Positions 41,880 to 54,386 of a DNA stretch of 64,000 nucleotides are shown here, in pieces (position 1 is the stretch's first letter; each line of letters starts with the position of its first letter). The translations under genes were made by a program, and so were the position numbers. The stretch covers positions 166,982,022 through 167,046,021 of the forward strand of contig OZ024743.1 in assembly GCA_964016885.1 (NCBI GenBank). Reading direction: 5' to 3'. Origin of the DNA: Eledone cirrhosa. Its lineage: Eukaryota > Mollusca > Cephalopoda > Octopoda > Eledonidae. A model generated the notes under the pieces. The model was not told the DNA's origin. It searched no databases and worked only from the letters and a program-made list of their open reading frames with translations.

Positions 41880-44240
41880 GTTTCGAGGAGTAGAATTGAA
41901 AAGAAGAGGGGAAATATCTTTACTGAATGAGCTAATCTCTGGAAATGATGTAAGATCCAGGAAGGGAAGAAAGCTAAAGAGAAAATAGGGACTTTCTTCT
42001 AGAGAAATACTAATATCAACAAAGGAAACTCTGAAACAAAAAGTCTAAGTAAAAGCTCAATTAATTCGTAGATTCGAGAAGCGAAACTTCTTCAGGCAAA
42101 ATAAGTTGCTCACATTCAATGCCATGTCATTCTATAGAGAAATAGGGAAGGAGAAAATAATTATTGAAGACCCTCCTTCCATGAAAGAAGTTGAAAACTT
42201 TTGGAGAAAGATTTGGAGTGATGAGAGGTCATATAATGCTAATGTAGATTGGATTTGTTACCTGGAAAAATCCTACACAAATTTACAAGGACAGGCATGG
42301 GAAGACATCTCTATAAAAGACTTAAGGACAGCACTCAATAAAACTCATAAGTGGAAATCTCCTGGTAGAGACAGGGTGCCAAATTTCTGGCTTTCCTCAC
42401 TCCCGTACATTCACAATATATTAGTCAAGCTGTTCAATGGAATTATGATCCAAAAGATACAAAAAATACACCTGACTGGATAGCAAGTGGCCTTACTTAC
42501 CTTCTCCCAAAGAACAATGAAACTAAGGATTAAAAAAACTATTGGCCCATAACCTGCTTGTCCACCACTTATAAGCTATATTCTCATAGAGAAAGCATAC
42601 GTGTTTATGGAGCAGAACAATCTTTTCCGCATTGAACAAGGGTGCCGATGAGGTTCATATGGTTGTAAAGATCAACTCTTGATTAATCATATGATCTTTG
42701 AGAAATGACATAATAAACACAGAAATCTCAGTTCTACATTGATCGATTACAAAAAAGCTTTTGACAGTATACCGCACTCATGGATTCTGAAAATCACTGG
42801 ACATCTTCAAAATCTCACCTGTGATTTTAAACTTCCTGAAACCCAATATGTCATTGTGGAACACATATCTTCAATTATATTATTCCAATGGAGTACTAAT
42901 TTCTAAGAATATAAACATCAACTGTAACATTTTCTAAGGTGACTCACTTTCACCCTTACTTCTTTGCATAGCTTTAATACCCCTTACATCCCTGAACTTA
43001 ATAGAACAGGGTATAGTTACAAAGTTGCCAACAAGAAAATAAGCCACCTATTTTATATGGATCATTTAAAGCTATATTGCAAAGACAATGATGAGCTGAA
43101 AGGCCTTTTATGGACAGTAAAAACATTTAATGATGACATCAGGATGGTAATTGGACTTGATAAGTGTGCCAAAGCCACTTTCAAGAAGGGGAAGCTTGTC
43201 AATTCAAACTCACTTGAATTAGATGCTTAATCAGTCATAAAGGAACTTGAGCAGGAACAAACCTATAAATACTTAGGAATTAATGAGAGCTCTGGCATTC
43301 AGTATGCAAGTATGAAAGAGAGGATAAGGAAGGAATGAGTAAACACAGTTCTGAAATCAGAACTAAATACTCACAACAAGGTGTTAGCCATAAATTCCTT
43401 GGCAGTTCCAGTTGTCAAAAATATCCTACTGATCTCATGCTTGATACCCAGGTTAGACAGACTAAGGGAACTGTTGTAACTGATGCTGCTAAGTATATAA
43501 AATTAATGGCAAAAGCAAAGGGGCAAGAACAATTAGCATCAACGTGGGAGCAGAAACTTCTGCATGGCAAATATGTGGCCTGTAGCAAACAAGCTGATGT
43601 TGACCAAAAGCACACCCATCAGTGGTACATAGCTCAGGGCTTAAAGCAGAGAATGAAGGTGCCTTACTGATACGGAATTACCAGGCCAATGTGATGAGAA
43701 ATGAAGTAAATCCAAAGTGCCGATTCTGCAATGATGAGGTTGAAACAGTGGACCACTTAATTTCTGTATGTAAAGTTTTAGCACCAATAGAGTAAAAATC
43801 TAGACATGACAGAGTTGGCCAATATCAACACTGGGTAATATCGCGGCATTATAAAATCAAAGCTGCAGACAAGTGGTTCAATCATCACCCTGAGGCTGTA
43901 ACTGAAGGAGAAAAAGTAATAATTCTTCGGGACTTTCCTGTACATACTGACCAGACCATAAAAGCTAATAGACCAGATTGTAAAAGACCAACATAGCATC
44001 CCATGTGATCACAATATCACGGCAAAAGAATATGACAAGCTAAGAAAATATAAACATCTGCTTATTGAAATTGAAAACATGTGGCGCCTCAAGGCCGTGA
44101 CAATACCAATGATTGTGGGAGCACTGGGAATGATCAAGAAAGGAACAGAACAGTATTTGAGAATGATCCCTGGTTTACCCTCTCTGAAAAAGGTACAAAA
44201 AATTGTTTTGACTGGTACTGCACATGTACATGAGTGTGTG
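41880..44240 (+). pseudogene. R4-like LINE, family R4-2, decayed copy
   Basis: A divergent RLE-type LINE. After an ETLKQKV / RRFEKRN-like lead, 42106-42483 has FYREIGKEK, VENFWRKIWSDE and HKWKSPGRDRVPNFWL. Motif A is near 42745 (IDYKKAFDSIPHSWI) and motif C near 43045 (LFYMDHLKLYCKDNDELK, second Asp replaced by His). 43335-43670 has a block also found in R4-3 (LLHGKYV, HTHQWYIAQGLK), then CRFCNDEVETVDHLISVC (CCHC) and a ruined nuclease end. Many stops. Confidence 0.8.
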
Positions 44241-44352
44241 TATGTGCATGCTTGGATATCTTTTATTTAGATGTATGTATATGTATGTGCATGTATGTTT
44301 GTGTGTATATGTGTATGTGAGTATGTATGTGTGTGTATATATATATATATAT

Positions 44353-45232
44353 ATATGATAAACACAAAACGTGTTTGCATTGCAACAGACAAAGTTAGCT
44401 ATTAATGAAATAAACTAATTAAAGTGAATACAATTTGTCTGTCTCGATATAAGTCAATAAAGACAAGCTTATATTGGCAACGGCCATGATTCCTGGACAG
44501 ATTTAAATTTCAAAATCCAAACCTGTTCCGTAGACGAATTTGAACCTCGAAACCTAAATCCGTTTCGCAACGGTGGTATGTGAATTGAAAAATAAAGAAA
44601 ATCGAAATGGAATTGAAATAAAAAGTGAAATATCCAAATCTTCTGTGCTTATCAACAGGAATCCAGTAAAATTAGTACATCTCACATCAAAAATTTTCGG
44701 AAATGCTCCTTTTCTTGGAGCTTGATTATTGTAAACGACTGAGAGTTTATTCTCAAAATATTATATAGTATATTGCTCCTTAACTGTAGAGCTGATCTTT
44801 AATCCCGCATAAACGGCTGTTATTTCTAGCACCGTGAATGTGGGATAGCTAGTTTGGCCTGTCTACACACGTGTAGTCAGACCTGCAAAATTTTTGATGT
44901 GAGATGTACTAATTTTACTGGATTCCTGTTGATAAGCACAGAAGATTTGGATATTTCACTTTTTATTTCAATTCCATTTCGATTTTCTTTATTTTTCAAT
45001 TCACATACCACCGTTGCGAAACGGATTTAGGTTTCAAGGTTCAAATTCGTCTACGGAACAAGTTTGGATTTTGAAATTTAAATCTGTCCAGGAATCATGG
45101 CCGTTGCCAATATAAGCTTGTCTTTATTGACTTATATCGAGACAGACAAATTGTATTCACTTTAATTAGTTTATTTCATTAATAGCTAACTTTGTCTGTT
45201 GCAATGCAAACACGTTTTGTGTTTATCATATA
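44353..45232. repeat. 0.88-kb hairpin, 345-bp near-perfect arms
   Basis: Arms 44353-44697 and 44887-45232 are inverted copies with very few differences, around a 189-bp spacer. The first ~78 bp of the spacer (CGGAAATGCTCCTTTTCTTG...) recurs directly at about 45252-45326, outside the right arm. No reading frame and no recognised terminal motif. It could be a foldback transposon or the terminal repeats of another PLE. The edges are TA-rich. Confidence 0.85.
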
Positions 45233-45326
45233 TTTTAATGTATTTAACTGCTCGGAAATGCCCCTTTTCTTGGAGCTTGATTATTGTAAACAACTGAGAG
45301 TTTATTCTCAAAATATAATATAGTAT

Positions 45327-45496
45327 ATATATATATATATACATTTTTTTGTGTTTTTTTTTAAAGATGCAAATTAAAATCAATGTGGTGTGTGAACTGG
45401 CTTACCAATGTATACAGTGAGTATATTTGCCCTAGGTGTCAGGAAGACCCTCAGCATATAATGGAAACAACGCTGAAGGAAAAGGAATAATAATTG
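45327..45496. other. Unassigned DNA
   Basis: Short (TA)n, poly-T and then 130 bases with faint resemblance to R4-type 3' sequence (CAGGAAGACCC). Nothing firm. Confidence 0.4.
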
Positions 45497-45680
45497 TTTC
45501 TACTTTTGGCACAAGGCCAGCAATTACCCAGTGCATTACTGGTACTTTATTTTATCGACTGCGTAAGGATGAAAGGCACAGTTAACCTCGGCGTGATTTG
45601 AACTCAGACCGTAAAGGGACGTAACTTTATGCTGCAAAGCATGGCGTCCGACCCTCTACCGATACTGCCAATCCAAGAAG
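45497..45680 (-). mobile_element. OK-like SINE, older copy
   Basis: Minus strand shows box B-like GAGTTCAAATCACGC and CTTTCATCCTTACGC, followed by AAAGTACCAGTAATGCACTG. It is the same family as 38246-38467 but more diverged and with a different 3' end (GGCCTTGTGCC). Next to it is (GAA)n at 45676-45712. Confidence 0.7.
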
Positions 45681-45712
45681 AAGAAGAAGAAGAAGAAGAA
45701 GAAGAAGAAGAT
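45676..45712. repeat. (GAA)n microsatellite
   Basis: Twelve GAA/AAG units adjoining the SINE. Confidence 0.95.
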
Positions 45713-45950
45713 TAACCGATCCCAGGATTGTTATAGGAGCACTAGAGTTTTCAAAGAGGGTTAAAGAACATTAGTCCAGCCCCCTTTTTTAGAACACTTC
45801 AAAAGGCATGCTTGCTGGGAATAACAAGAACCCTCCGATACGTCCTGAATAGCTGAGGCTGCAGGTAGCGGCTTGATGTTCATTTGGACAAACTTTCCAG
45901 TTAAATAACATCAATGACTGAGACTCCAATAATAATAATAATAATAATAA
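45713..45950 (+). mobile_element. R4-1 LINE 3' end, ~200 bp
   Basis: Same sequence as the end of R4-1 copies: ACACTTCAAAAGGCATGCTT, AAGAACCCTCCGATACGTCC, ACATCAATGACTGAGACTCC, then (AAT)n. Strongly 5'-truncated. Its (AAT)n joins the 3' end of the Tx1-like element that follows in opposite orientation. Confidence 0.85.
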
Positions 45951-46179
45951 TTTCTTTATTAACCACAAGGGTTGACACAAAGCATAACATTAAAGACAGC
46001 ACAGGACAGTACAAATGGAAGTTTATGCATGTAAAAACAAATACATAAAACAAAAACAAAGAATGTAACAAAAAAAAATGAAACAAAAGAAAATTCCCCA
46101 ATAGGGGGAGACTTCCAAGAGTCACTTTTGGAGAAAACCCATAAAAATCCACGGTGACCCTGATCACAAGGGTAATTGC

Positions 46180-48535
46180 CCTCTCCCAGTTTCCCACCTC
46201 CAATCAACAGGTGCATACTCAGAGCAGGCCCATGCTCGCCTCTCTCACCCATCTTTCAATAAACTGCTGGGAAGTTAATCAGGGCTTCAACGAAAAGGTA
46301 AGTGCTCGTCTTCATCCCTTTCAAACATGTCCACCACACAAACTCTTTCGCCATGGTCACTAGGCAGATAAAAACTGCCTACCCTTTCTGGCTAAAGGAA
46401 GGCAGTAGAGTAATCCTCACGATGGACTCAGTTGATAGCCGGATCTATCCTACACATAACAGCAAGTGCTCGACATAAACCCACAAGTCAGTAGATCTCA
46501 GGCACTGGATGATTGCATGCATCTCGGACAGGCTCGGCTGATGGCACTTCCATGTTTGTAGAGCTTAACTCAAACTGGCAAAGCCCCTCAGTAACACTGC
46601 CTGGCCTAGGATTTCTGGAAATTATCCATTGGCTCTGGACTGAAAGTCCTCCCAAAAGGAGTGGCGAGTTGATTTTCATAGATGTCTATGAGTTTCCCCA
46701 AGAGTGTTATTGCTTTCATCCGCCACTAACCCTTTATAGAACACCAAGGTCGAGTTTCCAATGAGCATACTGCCTGATTGGTGGAGGGCTATGAGTGCTT
46801 GAAGACAGTCCAGTTTCCAAGCGCACCCCCTCGGTCTCTGCTTGACCCAGTACTGCAGCTCCGTTAAGGAGACGAGCTGGGGGAACATGTGTCTGGTGAA
46901 CGGCAACCACACCTGTTCAACCGTTAACAAAAGGATGGAGATGCCGTGGCTTTAGCGCATGTTTGCGCATCATCAGCCACGGCAGTCCTCCATGCAGTGG
47001 GTGTAAACAGCAGATGGACTACTAGACCATCGGAACGCGTTGCTTCCACAAAAAGCGGAAGAACAAATGATGCGGTGAAGTCAGACAGGGTTTAGTACAA
47101 GGCACGGCAGTCAGGCGGAAGTAGATGATGGACGCGATGTACATGTTTGCCACCTATGCCATACCTTTCGTGAACAGCTTTCTCTCGGCCCATTTCTGTT
47201 CATCACCTCATCCCAGTTTTTATCCAATTGGAGGTCTGGACCAATCCATCTCCCGAGTAATTTAAGAGGTCCATCTGTCCAGCATCCAGCAATGCAGCTG
47301 GACGGCATGGACCTACCTTTCCCGGTGCCGAGTTGTAGGCTCACCGACTTTTCCTGGTTAATTTTCACTCCTGTTAGCACTTCTTATTCCCTCAGAGCAG
47401 TGTCGATCACCTCAATGTGTTTGGTTCTCGACACTACAATAGTGACATCATAGGCATAAGCTGACACAGATCTTCCATGTCCTAGTTTGTGCGGGATGCC
47501 CCTCAACATCTCTAATTTGTGCAGTAGTGGCTCGAACAGGGACAAGAGTGGACAGCCTTGTTGGACTGAGTGCATAATATTGAATGGTTCTGAGAGGTGA
47601 CTGTTCACTACTACCAGAAAGCAATGTTGCTGTGCAGAGCTGCGATCCAAACTCTGAAAACATGCCCAAAGCCTGTTACTATGAGGACTGTTGCCAGGTA
47701 CTGATGGTCGATCCTGTTGAATGCTTTTGATTGATCTAAGTTGATCAGTGGCCCACCGATGCCAGGTTCCTTAGCCACCATCTCTATGATGTGTCACATT
47801 ATGTGGAGTTTGTCGTAGATGGATTTCTTGGGAGTGGCACATATCTGTGCTTCCTCTACCAGACCACCGACATGCACCAACCTAGTCGCAAACACCTTGG
47901 GCAAAATTTTGAACTCAGCATTTAGTAGAGTTATGAGCCTAAAATAATCAATAAAATTCCATTTGTTCGGGTCATTTCTCAGCAGTGCCTCTGTTCCTCG
48001 GCTTACAGAACTGGGAATTCTCCCATTCTGCTGCCAGTTGAAGTAGACATATGCCAAGATATTGCTGAACAAGCCTGGCATGTGAACGTAAAGCTCGTAG
48101 GGCAAACCATCCAAACTGAGCGATTTACCTCTCGTGCAGCCAGTCATTGCCTCCCGTATTTCAGTGGTAGTTATTGGCTTTTTGCAACAATCCACCTCCG
48201 TTACCAATGTCACAGCAGGCTGCCAAGATGGACAGTGATGTCTATCTTGTGATCCAGCCTGCTGCTGCTCCCAAATAGTTGGGCGAAGTGTTGCTGAAAA
48301 GCTGCACACCCGTCGTGGTATTCCAAAGATTGGATTATGACTTTGTTGCCATATTGTGCCTCCGCTACTAGGGCCCACCGAACTGCTTTCATCCCCTCAT
48401 GTCTAAGAGCACGCACCTTAGTTCTGACCACACAGTCTTCATGCTTAGCATTGAAAAATTGGTCTAGGGCCAATCGCGCTGCAAGAATGTTAGTTGTGAT
48501 GCCATTGCTAATTGCCTCTTCTAGTTTTTTTAACT
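46180..48535 (-). pseudogene. Tx1-like RT and C-terminal domain
   Basis: Pieces in order on the minus strand: VRALRHEGMKAVRWALVAEA (48.4 kb), ITTTEIREAMTGCTRGKSLS and LDGLPYELY (RT start), FRLITLLNAEFKIL, VQQGCPLLSLFEPLLHKLE (motif B), VSAYAYDVTIVVS (motif C region, YAYDV in place of YADDV), GVKINQEKSVSLQLG, WIGPDLQLDKNWDEV. Each lies in a different short frame. Clearly inactive. Confidence 0.75.
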
Positions 48536-48754
48536 AGCACTCCCTCTACTCTAGTTTTCTCTATTGCTACAGCTTTGCTAAATCTTATCGATTCTACTCT
48601 AATTGCACTTTTCAGGATGCATTACCACTTGTTGTTGACAACTGCCCCATCAATGCCCACTTAAGTAATTCATTTATCTGGTCTCTGTAGGCTTTGCTCA
48701 TTGGGAATGAGGCATTCAGCTTCCAGTAACCGGGTCCTTGTCTATGGAGCCTAT

Positions 48755-49364
48755 TTAGATTTACTACAGTCAGTAGTCATCTCTAACAAAATACACCCCC
48801 GTCCCACCACGCCCACCCCATCCACACCGCCCCTTTCAATGTAAAGTTATGTTGGTGCCACAACATCCAGGCCGAAACAAATGAGATCGTGTAGGTGTCA
48901 TGACAAAAAAACACACAGTCCACGCTGTAATGTGGCCGTGTAGGCAACACAGTAAAAACCTCCCAGCCCCACACTGTAAATGTGGTTGGTGTTAGGAAGG
49001 GCATCCAGCTGTAGAAAACCCGCCAGACAGTCCACGCTGTAATGTGGCCGTGTAGGCAACACAGTAAAAACCTCCCAGCCCCACACTGTAAATGTGGTTG
49101 GTGTTAGGAAGGGCATCCAGCTGTAGAAAACCCGCCAGACAGTCCACGATGTAATGTGGCCGTGTAGGCAACACGGTAAAAACCTCCCAGTCCCACACTG
49201 TAAATGTGGTTGGTGTTAGGAAGGGCATCCAACTGTAGAAAACCTGCCAGACAGTCCTATGCGAGCAAGACAATCACTCTTGCCTCAAGTGGGAAAACCC
49301 CCGCCCAAACCCATGCAAGCATGGAACACGGACGTTAAACGTTGATGATGATGATGATGATGAC
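48755..49364 (+). mobile_element. RTE 3' UTR fragment with a 112-bp triplication
   Basis: Matches the 3' UTR of RTE copy D (26920-27305) almost base for base and ends in (GAT)n (49344-49361). A 112-bp block is present three times, starting at 48916, 49028 and 49140; copy D has it once. Inserted in the Tx1-like element between endonuclease and RT. No clear target-site duplication seen. Confidence 0.85.
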
Positions 49365-49369
49365 ATGTC

Positions 49370-49870
49370 ACAAATCTGTGGTCTGTGTATTCAACTATCT
49401 TAAATTGTGGACAACCTATGCTATCCTTCTCTACTTTCCTACAGAATACTCCATCTAGATACGATCTGGATGACCCGATGCAGTTAGTCCACATTGGAGC
49501 ATTTAGGAAAATCAGTCGGTACCTGTCAGTCAACTGGAAGTGTCTGAGCGGGTTTTCGAGACTTTTACACCCTCCTCCCCTATCTGCTAGTCCCACACAG
49601 TCCCAGTATGCATCTAAGACTAAAGATGCAAGACACTCCTAGAAAGGTTTCCAGTTGTTGGAAGAAATTGTCCTGCCCCTGTCAGAACATAGACAGCCAC
49701 TAGCCTGAAGGCATGCCCTTCTTTGCTGGTCACGTCCAGTATCACTAACTTACTATCTGGTTCCAGGAAGATGGTCTGTATTGTGAGATCCAGGCCTTTC
49801 TGAAACAACACAGCAACTCTGCCTCCAGATCCTGGATGACTTGGAGGTGTGTACAGCTCATAGTTTTGTT
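49370..49870 (-). pseudogene. Tx1-like APE endonuclease fragment
   Basis: Minus strand: LVILDVTSKEGHAFRLVAVY, then VLTGAGQF, matching the segment after the first catalytic residues, and further on SRSYLDGVFC and IVEYTDHRFVT (the Ser-Asp-His end of APE domains, with Thr in place of Ser). Frames are broken between them. Confidence 0.65.
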
Positions 49871-50235
49871 TGGGATATTGTTAGTGGGTCTGGTGTTGAT
49901 AGTGGGATTGGCGGTGTAGATACTTGTGGTGGTGGTGGCGATGGATATAGGTCTTAATATTTTTTATCTATTTTGCCCTCTTCTTTTTAAGGGCGATGGC
50001 GAGGATTTTTTTGTTTTCTTCTTTTTAAGGCAGACTGTTTGCCATTCCCCGGCCTCGCCAGAATTTAAGTCTGTGTGACATCAGGAAGTGGCATGTCCTC
50101 AATGGGTGTTGGTGTTGTTATTGCTGGTGGTGTTGGGTCTGTCGGTGTTGTTCTTAGTGGTGCTGGTGCTGCTGTTTTGTTTGATTTTGTTGCTGCTACT
50201 GGTATTTATGTTGATGATGTTTTAGTTGGTGATGT

Positions 50236-50761
50236 CTAGGAATTAGTGGTAGTTGTTGTTGGTGATGTCTTAGGCATTGGTAGTAGTGGAGGCTTTTTTC
50301 CTTTTCCCTTTAGTGAAGGGCAGAAAGCTCTTAAGTAGATTGTTGCAAGACAGATGTGACATCTGGCTTTCCTCCCTTCTACACAAACTGCTAAGATTAT
50401 ACCACCTGGAGGAAGTATTTGCATGAGGATGGTGTCTATATTTCTTTGCATTGTTTGCATAAGGATTTCGACCTCCATTCCTGATGAATTCTCTTTGTTA
50501 GTCTGGTAGACATCAAAGATTTTCGAATTTTCCTCAATATCAACCGTGACTGCAGCTATTAGGCAAGGAATGGCTATTTCCAGTGGTATTTGCAAAATGA
50601 TGATCCTTACTAGTCTGATTCCACAGTAGAATGGGATGAGCATGATCTCTTAACTCTGTAGGGGCTTCATGGAGTGAGATATTGCTTCTTCCTCTGTAGC
50701 AAATCTTACCTCCACCATGCCAAAAGCCCTGCTTCTTTAGATGAAAGTTTTCAGATTCCAT
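50236..50761 (-). pseudogene. Tx1-like ORF1 remnant (candidate)
   Basis: Two overlapping minus-strand frames. 50643-50236 contains VEGRKARCHICLATIYLRAF, reminiscent of the zinc-knuckle region (VEGRKPRC...C) of LINE ORF1 proteins; several knuckle positions are altered. It lies just upstream of the endonuclease remnant, the right place for ORF1. Placement supports the call more than sequence does. Confidence 0.45.
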
Positions 50762-50765
50762 ACAG

Positions 50766-51539
50766 AATCTAAAGCCTTCTGAATTAAAGTCGCTGTGGTT
50801 CTTTCTATTTATCTAATCTTTAATCCTATGATACAATATGTTACAGTCCGACATATCGTATTTTGGATTGTTTTGATAGGGGTGTTGATATTCACAATGA
50901 GGCCGTCTCTTTCTCCCAGACTTCTTGCTTGTTTTACTTATTCTTTGGAGAAAGTGATCTTTGAAAAAGAGCTTTTCTTGTCACCAGCGAAAGTTTTGGT
51001 AGTATTGGCATTAATTGTTGATTTGTTGGTTGACTTGTTGTTGTTGATGCTGTTGTTTTTTGTTCTTGTTTTCACTGTTATCGCTGTAGTTTTCATTGTT
51101 TTTGTTGTTATTCATTTTGGATATGTTTTGATTATCCTTTTGAGTATTCAAAACCATATTTAAAATAAAGTCTTTCTTTAAAGTCTCTCTCCATTATAGA
51201 CATGTTGTATTCCTCATTGTTTCTTTCATTTTGTGACAGCGACTCTCTCACAATATGAAACATTTTGCTGCATTCTCCACGCCCTGTCTCTGAATTCATG
51301 TTTACAATTTTCGAAAAAGTTTTAAAATTACAAATTAAACAAAGCCGACATTCCCTCAGGGGGATGTCATATTAACACCATTGACCCACCTTTGAGAAGC
51401 AGGTCAGTTGCTTCAAACTTTTGCCAAGTTTAAAACTCAAATAAAAGGTTAGAGACAATCAAAATAGTAAAACATATAAAAAATATCTCTTGCCAAAATT
51501 GACAGAAACAAATATCCCCCAAAATAATCATCCTATCAT
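50766..51539. other. Unassigned DNA
   Basis: T-rich stretch with valine/leucine/isoleucine-rich frames (50795-51163) typical of T-rich DNA. It may be the 5' UTR of the Tx1-like element. No firm feature. Confidence 0.4.
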
Positions 51540-52575
51540 TTGCCTTTCCAATCTTGACAGAGGCAACCTACAAATTTATGGATGAAAATCATCTATTCCC
51601 TATTGAGCTGAAAGGTTGTTACCGTGGGTCTTACAGGTGCGAAGACCAACTTCTCATTAACCATATGATTCTGTAAAACTGTCATAAAAAGTATGTAAAT
51701 CTCAGTACTAAAACCACAGATGACTGGATGATGAAAATGGTTGCAGATCATGAAAGGAAGAAGAGGTTACATTCAGTCACTAAGGAAAGTAGGAAGTTTG
51801 CAGAAGAATTGGGAATATATTTTTAAAATGATGATGTTACTGCAATTAAAGCCACAAAGAATATCAGTGTTGATAAAACATGAAGGCCAACAGAGACTGT
51901 GCACTAAATGAGAGCAAAAACCACTGTATGGGCAGTATGTTCTCTGTAGCCAGGAGCCTGATGTAGATCAAACACTCACCCATCAGTGGCTGTAGAGTTA
52001 TGGGCTAAAAGCAGAGAGTGGGGGCTTTATTTTGGCTGCACAAGACCATTGTCTTTCAATGCACAACTTTCAAGCCAATGTGATCAGAAATAGAACTGAA
52101 CAAAAGTGTTGATTCTGTGATGAACATGGTGAGACTATTGACCACTTGGTTTCAGGTTGCAAAGTATTAGATCCCCAGGAATATAAAATGAGGCTTGATA
52201 GAGTGAGGTGATACTTACACTGGGTAATGTGGTCTGAAAACAGAGGGGGAAATGGTACAACCATCACACCAGTAACAGGAGACGAGAACATGACAATCCT
52301 ATGAGAAAACATGTTTCTTAATTGACACGAGCATTCCATCAGATCGTAACATCTCTTCGAAAGAGTTTGGAAAGCTCAGTAAGTATAAAGATCTATCAAT
52401 CGAAATTAAGAAAATATGGCATCTTAAGGCCTGTACATAGTCGGCGCCCTTAGAACGATACTGATAACTATTTGGACAAAATACCTGGAAAGCCATTGCC
52501 GCAAGAGATACAGAAAATAGTGCTGACTGGCACTGTTCATGTCCTGAGAAGGGCATTATCAATTTAAAACCTTGT
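51540..52575 (+). pseudogene. R4-2-like LINE relic, internal deletion
   Basis: Starts in RT (GSYRCEDQLLINHMIL), skips to the C-terminal region (PLYGQYVLCSQEPDVDQTLT, HQWL, GGFILAAQDHCL, NFQANVIRN), a CCHC (CDEHGETIDHLVSGC, first Cys lost) and nuclease scraps. Ends near LTGTVHVLRR-like sequence. Many stops; RT palm deleted. Confidence 0.75.
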
Positions 52576-52719
52576 GAAGACATTTACTGTTGTTTGTGCC
52601 CTTGTGGCATCATTTATATAACAACTGATTGCTAAATGTGTGTATTATCAAATTTTGCCTCAGGTGTCAGGTTGACACTTGGCATGATTTGGGAAAAAAG
52701 CAGAAATCAAAGGAAGTTT

Positions 52720-54351
52720 CAAATAATAATAATAATAGTCTGTCCCCTCTGTTGTTTGTCCTGACCATTATACTGTGAAAAGTGAGAGCAGGATACAAGT
52801 TGGGAAAGGGAGAGCTTACCATCAATCACCTCCTCTTCATGGACGATCTTAAGCTCTTCGGGAAGAGTGAGGAGTTGGATGTGCTTGTTGACACTGTCCG
52901 TATTTTCAGCAATGATATATGTATGCAATTTGGTAATAGTAAGTGTGGAGTCCTTGTGATGAAGAGGGGTAAATTGAGCAGAAGCAACGGAATCCAGGTA
53001 CCAACAGGTGAGATGATAAAGGAAATTGACACTGAAGAAGGATACAAATATTTAGGTGTTCTGTAGGCTGATGACATCAAGAACAAAAAAATGAAGGAAT
53101 TGTTAAGATCTGAATACATTCGGAGAGTAAGGAGCGTATTAAAATCACATCTGAACAGTAGGAATGCCATAAGTGCAGTAAATTCCCGAGCTGTGTCTAT
53201 TATTAGGTACAGTGCGGGAATTCTGAGATGGAATGTTGCTGAACAAAAAGAAATTGATAGGAAGACTAGGAAGCTATTGACTATCTACAACATGTTCCAC
53301 AAGGGGAGTGATGTCGATAGACTCTACTTAAGGAGGTCTGAAGGTGGAAGAGGTCATATCAGAATAGAGGACTGTGTTCAGATGGAGAAAAACAACCTAC
53401 ACAAATACGTGACTGATAGTAGGGAGCCAATGCTCAGAATTGTACTGAAGGAGAGGACAATAGACCAGGGGATGGCCAAGGAGGAAATAACAACAAGGAG
53501 AAAGAGCAGCCTTCATGAAAAATCCCTTCATAGTACCTTCTTTGAGAAAACTGAATTCAGAGATCCACAGACATGGAACTGGTTGAAAAGAGGAGACCTT
53601 AAAAAGGCTACAGAAGGAATGCTAATGGCTGCGCAAGAGCAGGCCCTCAAAACGAAGTGGCTGAAACACCATATTTACAAGGAAGTGGCTAGCCCACTGT
53701 GTAGGATCTGTGGAGAGAGAGAGAGGAGACTGTGGTTCAAATTGTATCCGAGTGTAAACACCTAGCCCAGACTCACTATAAAGGCTGGAGACATGATGTG
53801 ATGGGCAGGGTGATCCACTGGCACCTATACAAAGTAAACAATTTACCACATTCTGAGAAGTGGCATGAGCATAAGCCAGAGTCGGTGATAGAAAACGATC
53901 AGGTGAAGGTGCTATGGGATTTTAGGATACATACGGATAAGAAACTGGAACACAATAGACCTGACCTGGTGGTTGTGGACAAGGGAAAAAGATCGTGCCT
54001 GATTGTGGATGTAACCTGCCCATTCGGCACAAGAGTGCAAGAGAAGGAGAGGGAGAAAATTAACCGATACCAGGACTTAAAGTGGGAGGTAAGAAGGATT
54101 TGGAACTGCTATGAAGTCAAAGTGGTCCCGATTGTCATAGGCGCACTAGGTACTATCTCAAAGAGTTTCCAAGGATGGTTAAAGAAAATTGGTCTCGCCC
54201 CGCTTTTTGGAACACTTCAAAAGGCATGCTTGCTGGGAACAGCAAGAACCCTCCGTAACATCCTGAATATCTGAGTCTGCAGGTAGCGGCTTGATATTCA
54301 TTTCAACAAACTTTCCAGTTAAATAACATCAATGACTGAATCTCAAAGAAC

Positions 54352-54385
<34 letters not shown>
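52720..54385 (+). mobile_element. R4-1 LINE, 5'-truncated copy between (AAT)n runs
   Basis: (AAT)n at 52723-52737, then the element from RT (LSPLL region) to ACATCAATGACTGAATCTC and (AAT)n at 54351-54385. Sequence very close to 61316-62710. Reading frames 52782-53066, 53091-53765 and 53732-54274 cover LLFMDDLKLFGKSEELDVL, the linker, and the restriction-like nuclease RPDLVVVDKGKRSCLIVDVT. Lesions: a stop near 53065, and a frameshift in the CCHC finger (CRICGERERRLWF) near 53725. Confidence 0.9.

Positions 54386-54386
<1 letters not shown>

Larger units (their letters stand above)
45951..50765 (-). mobile_element. Tx1-like LINE, near full span, decayed
   Basis: Minus strand order: ORF1-like segment (50761-50236), endonuclease (about 49870-49370), RT (about 48530-47100), C-terminal region (47100-45960). 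It is related to 34627-36091 over its 3' part (for example TTTCTTTATTAACCACAAGG at both 3' ends). The RTE 3' fragment at 48755-49364 splits it. Full of stops and indels. Confidence 0.75.

Noticed and set aside
45186..45383. Small lysine-rich minus-strand frame
   Set aside because: Falls in the hairpin arm and TA-rich flank. No homologous frame in the other arm's orientation with meaning.
50795..51163. Membrane-protein-like frame, 122 residues
   Set aside because: Val/Leu/Phe content follows from T-rich DNA. No family resemblance, no supporting context.
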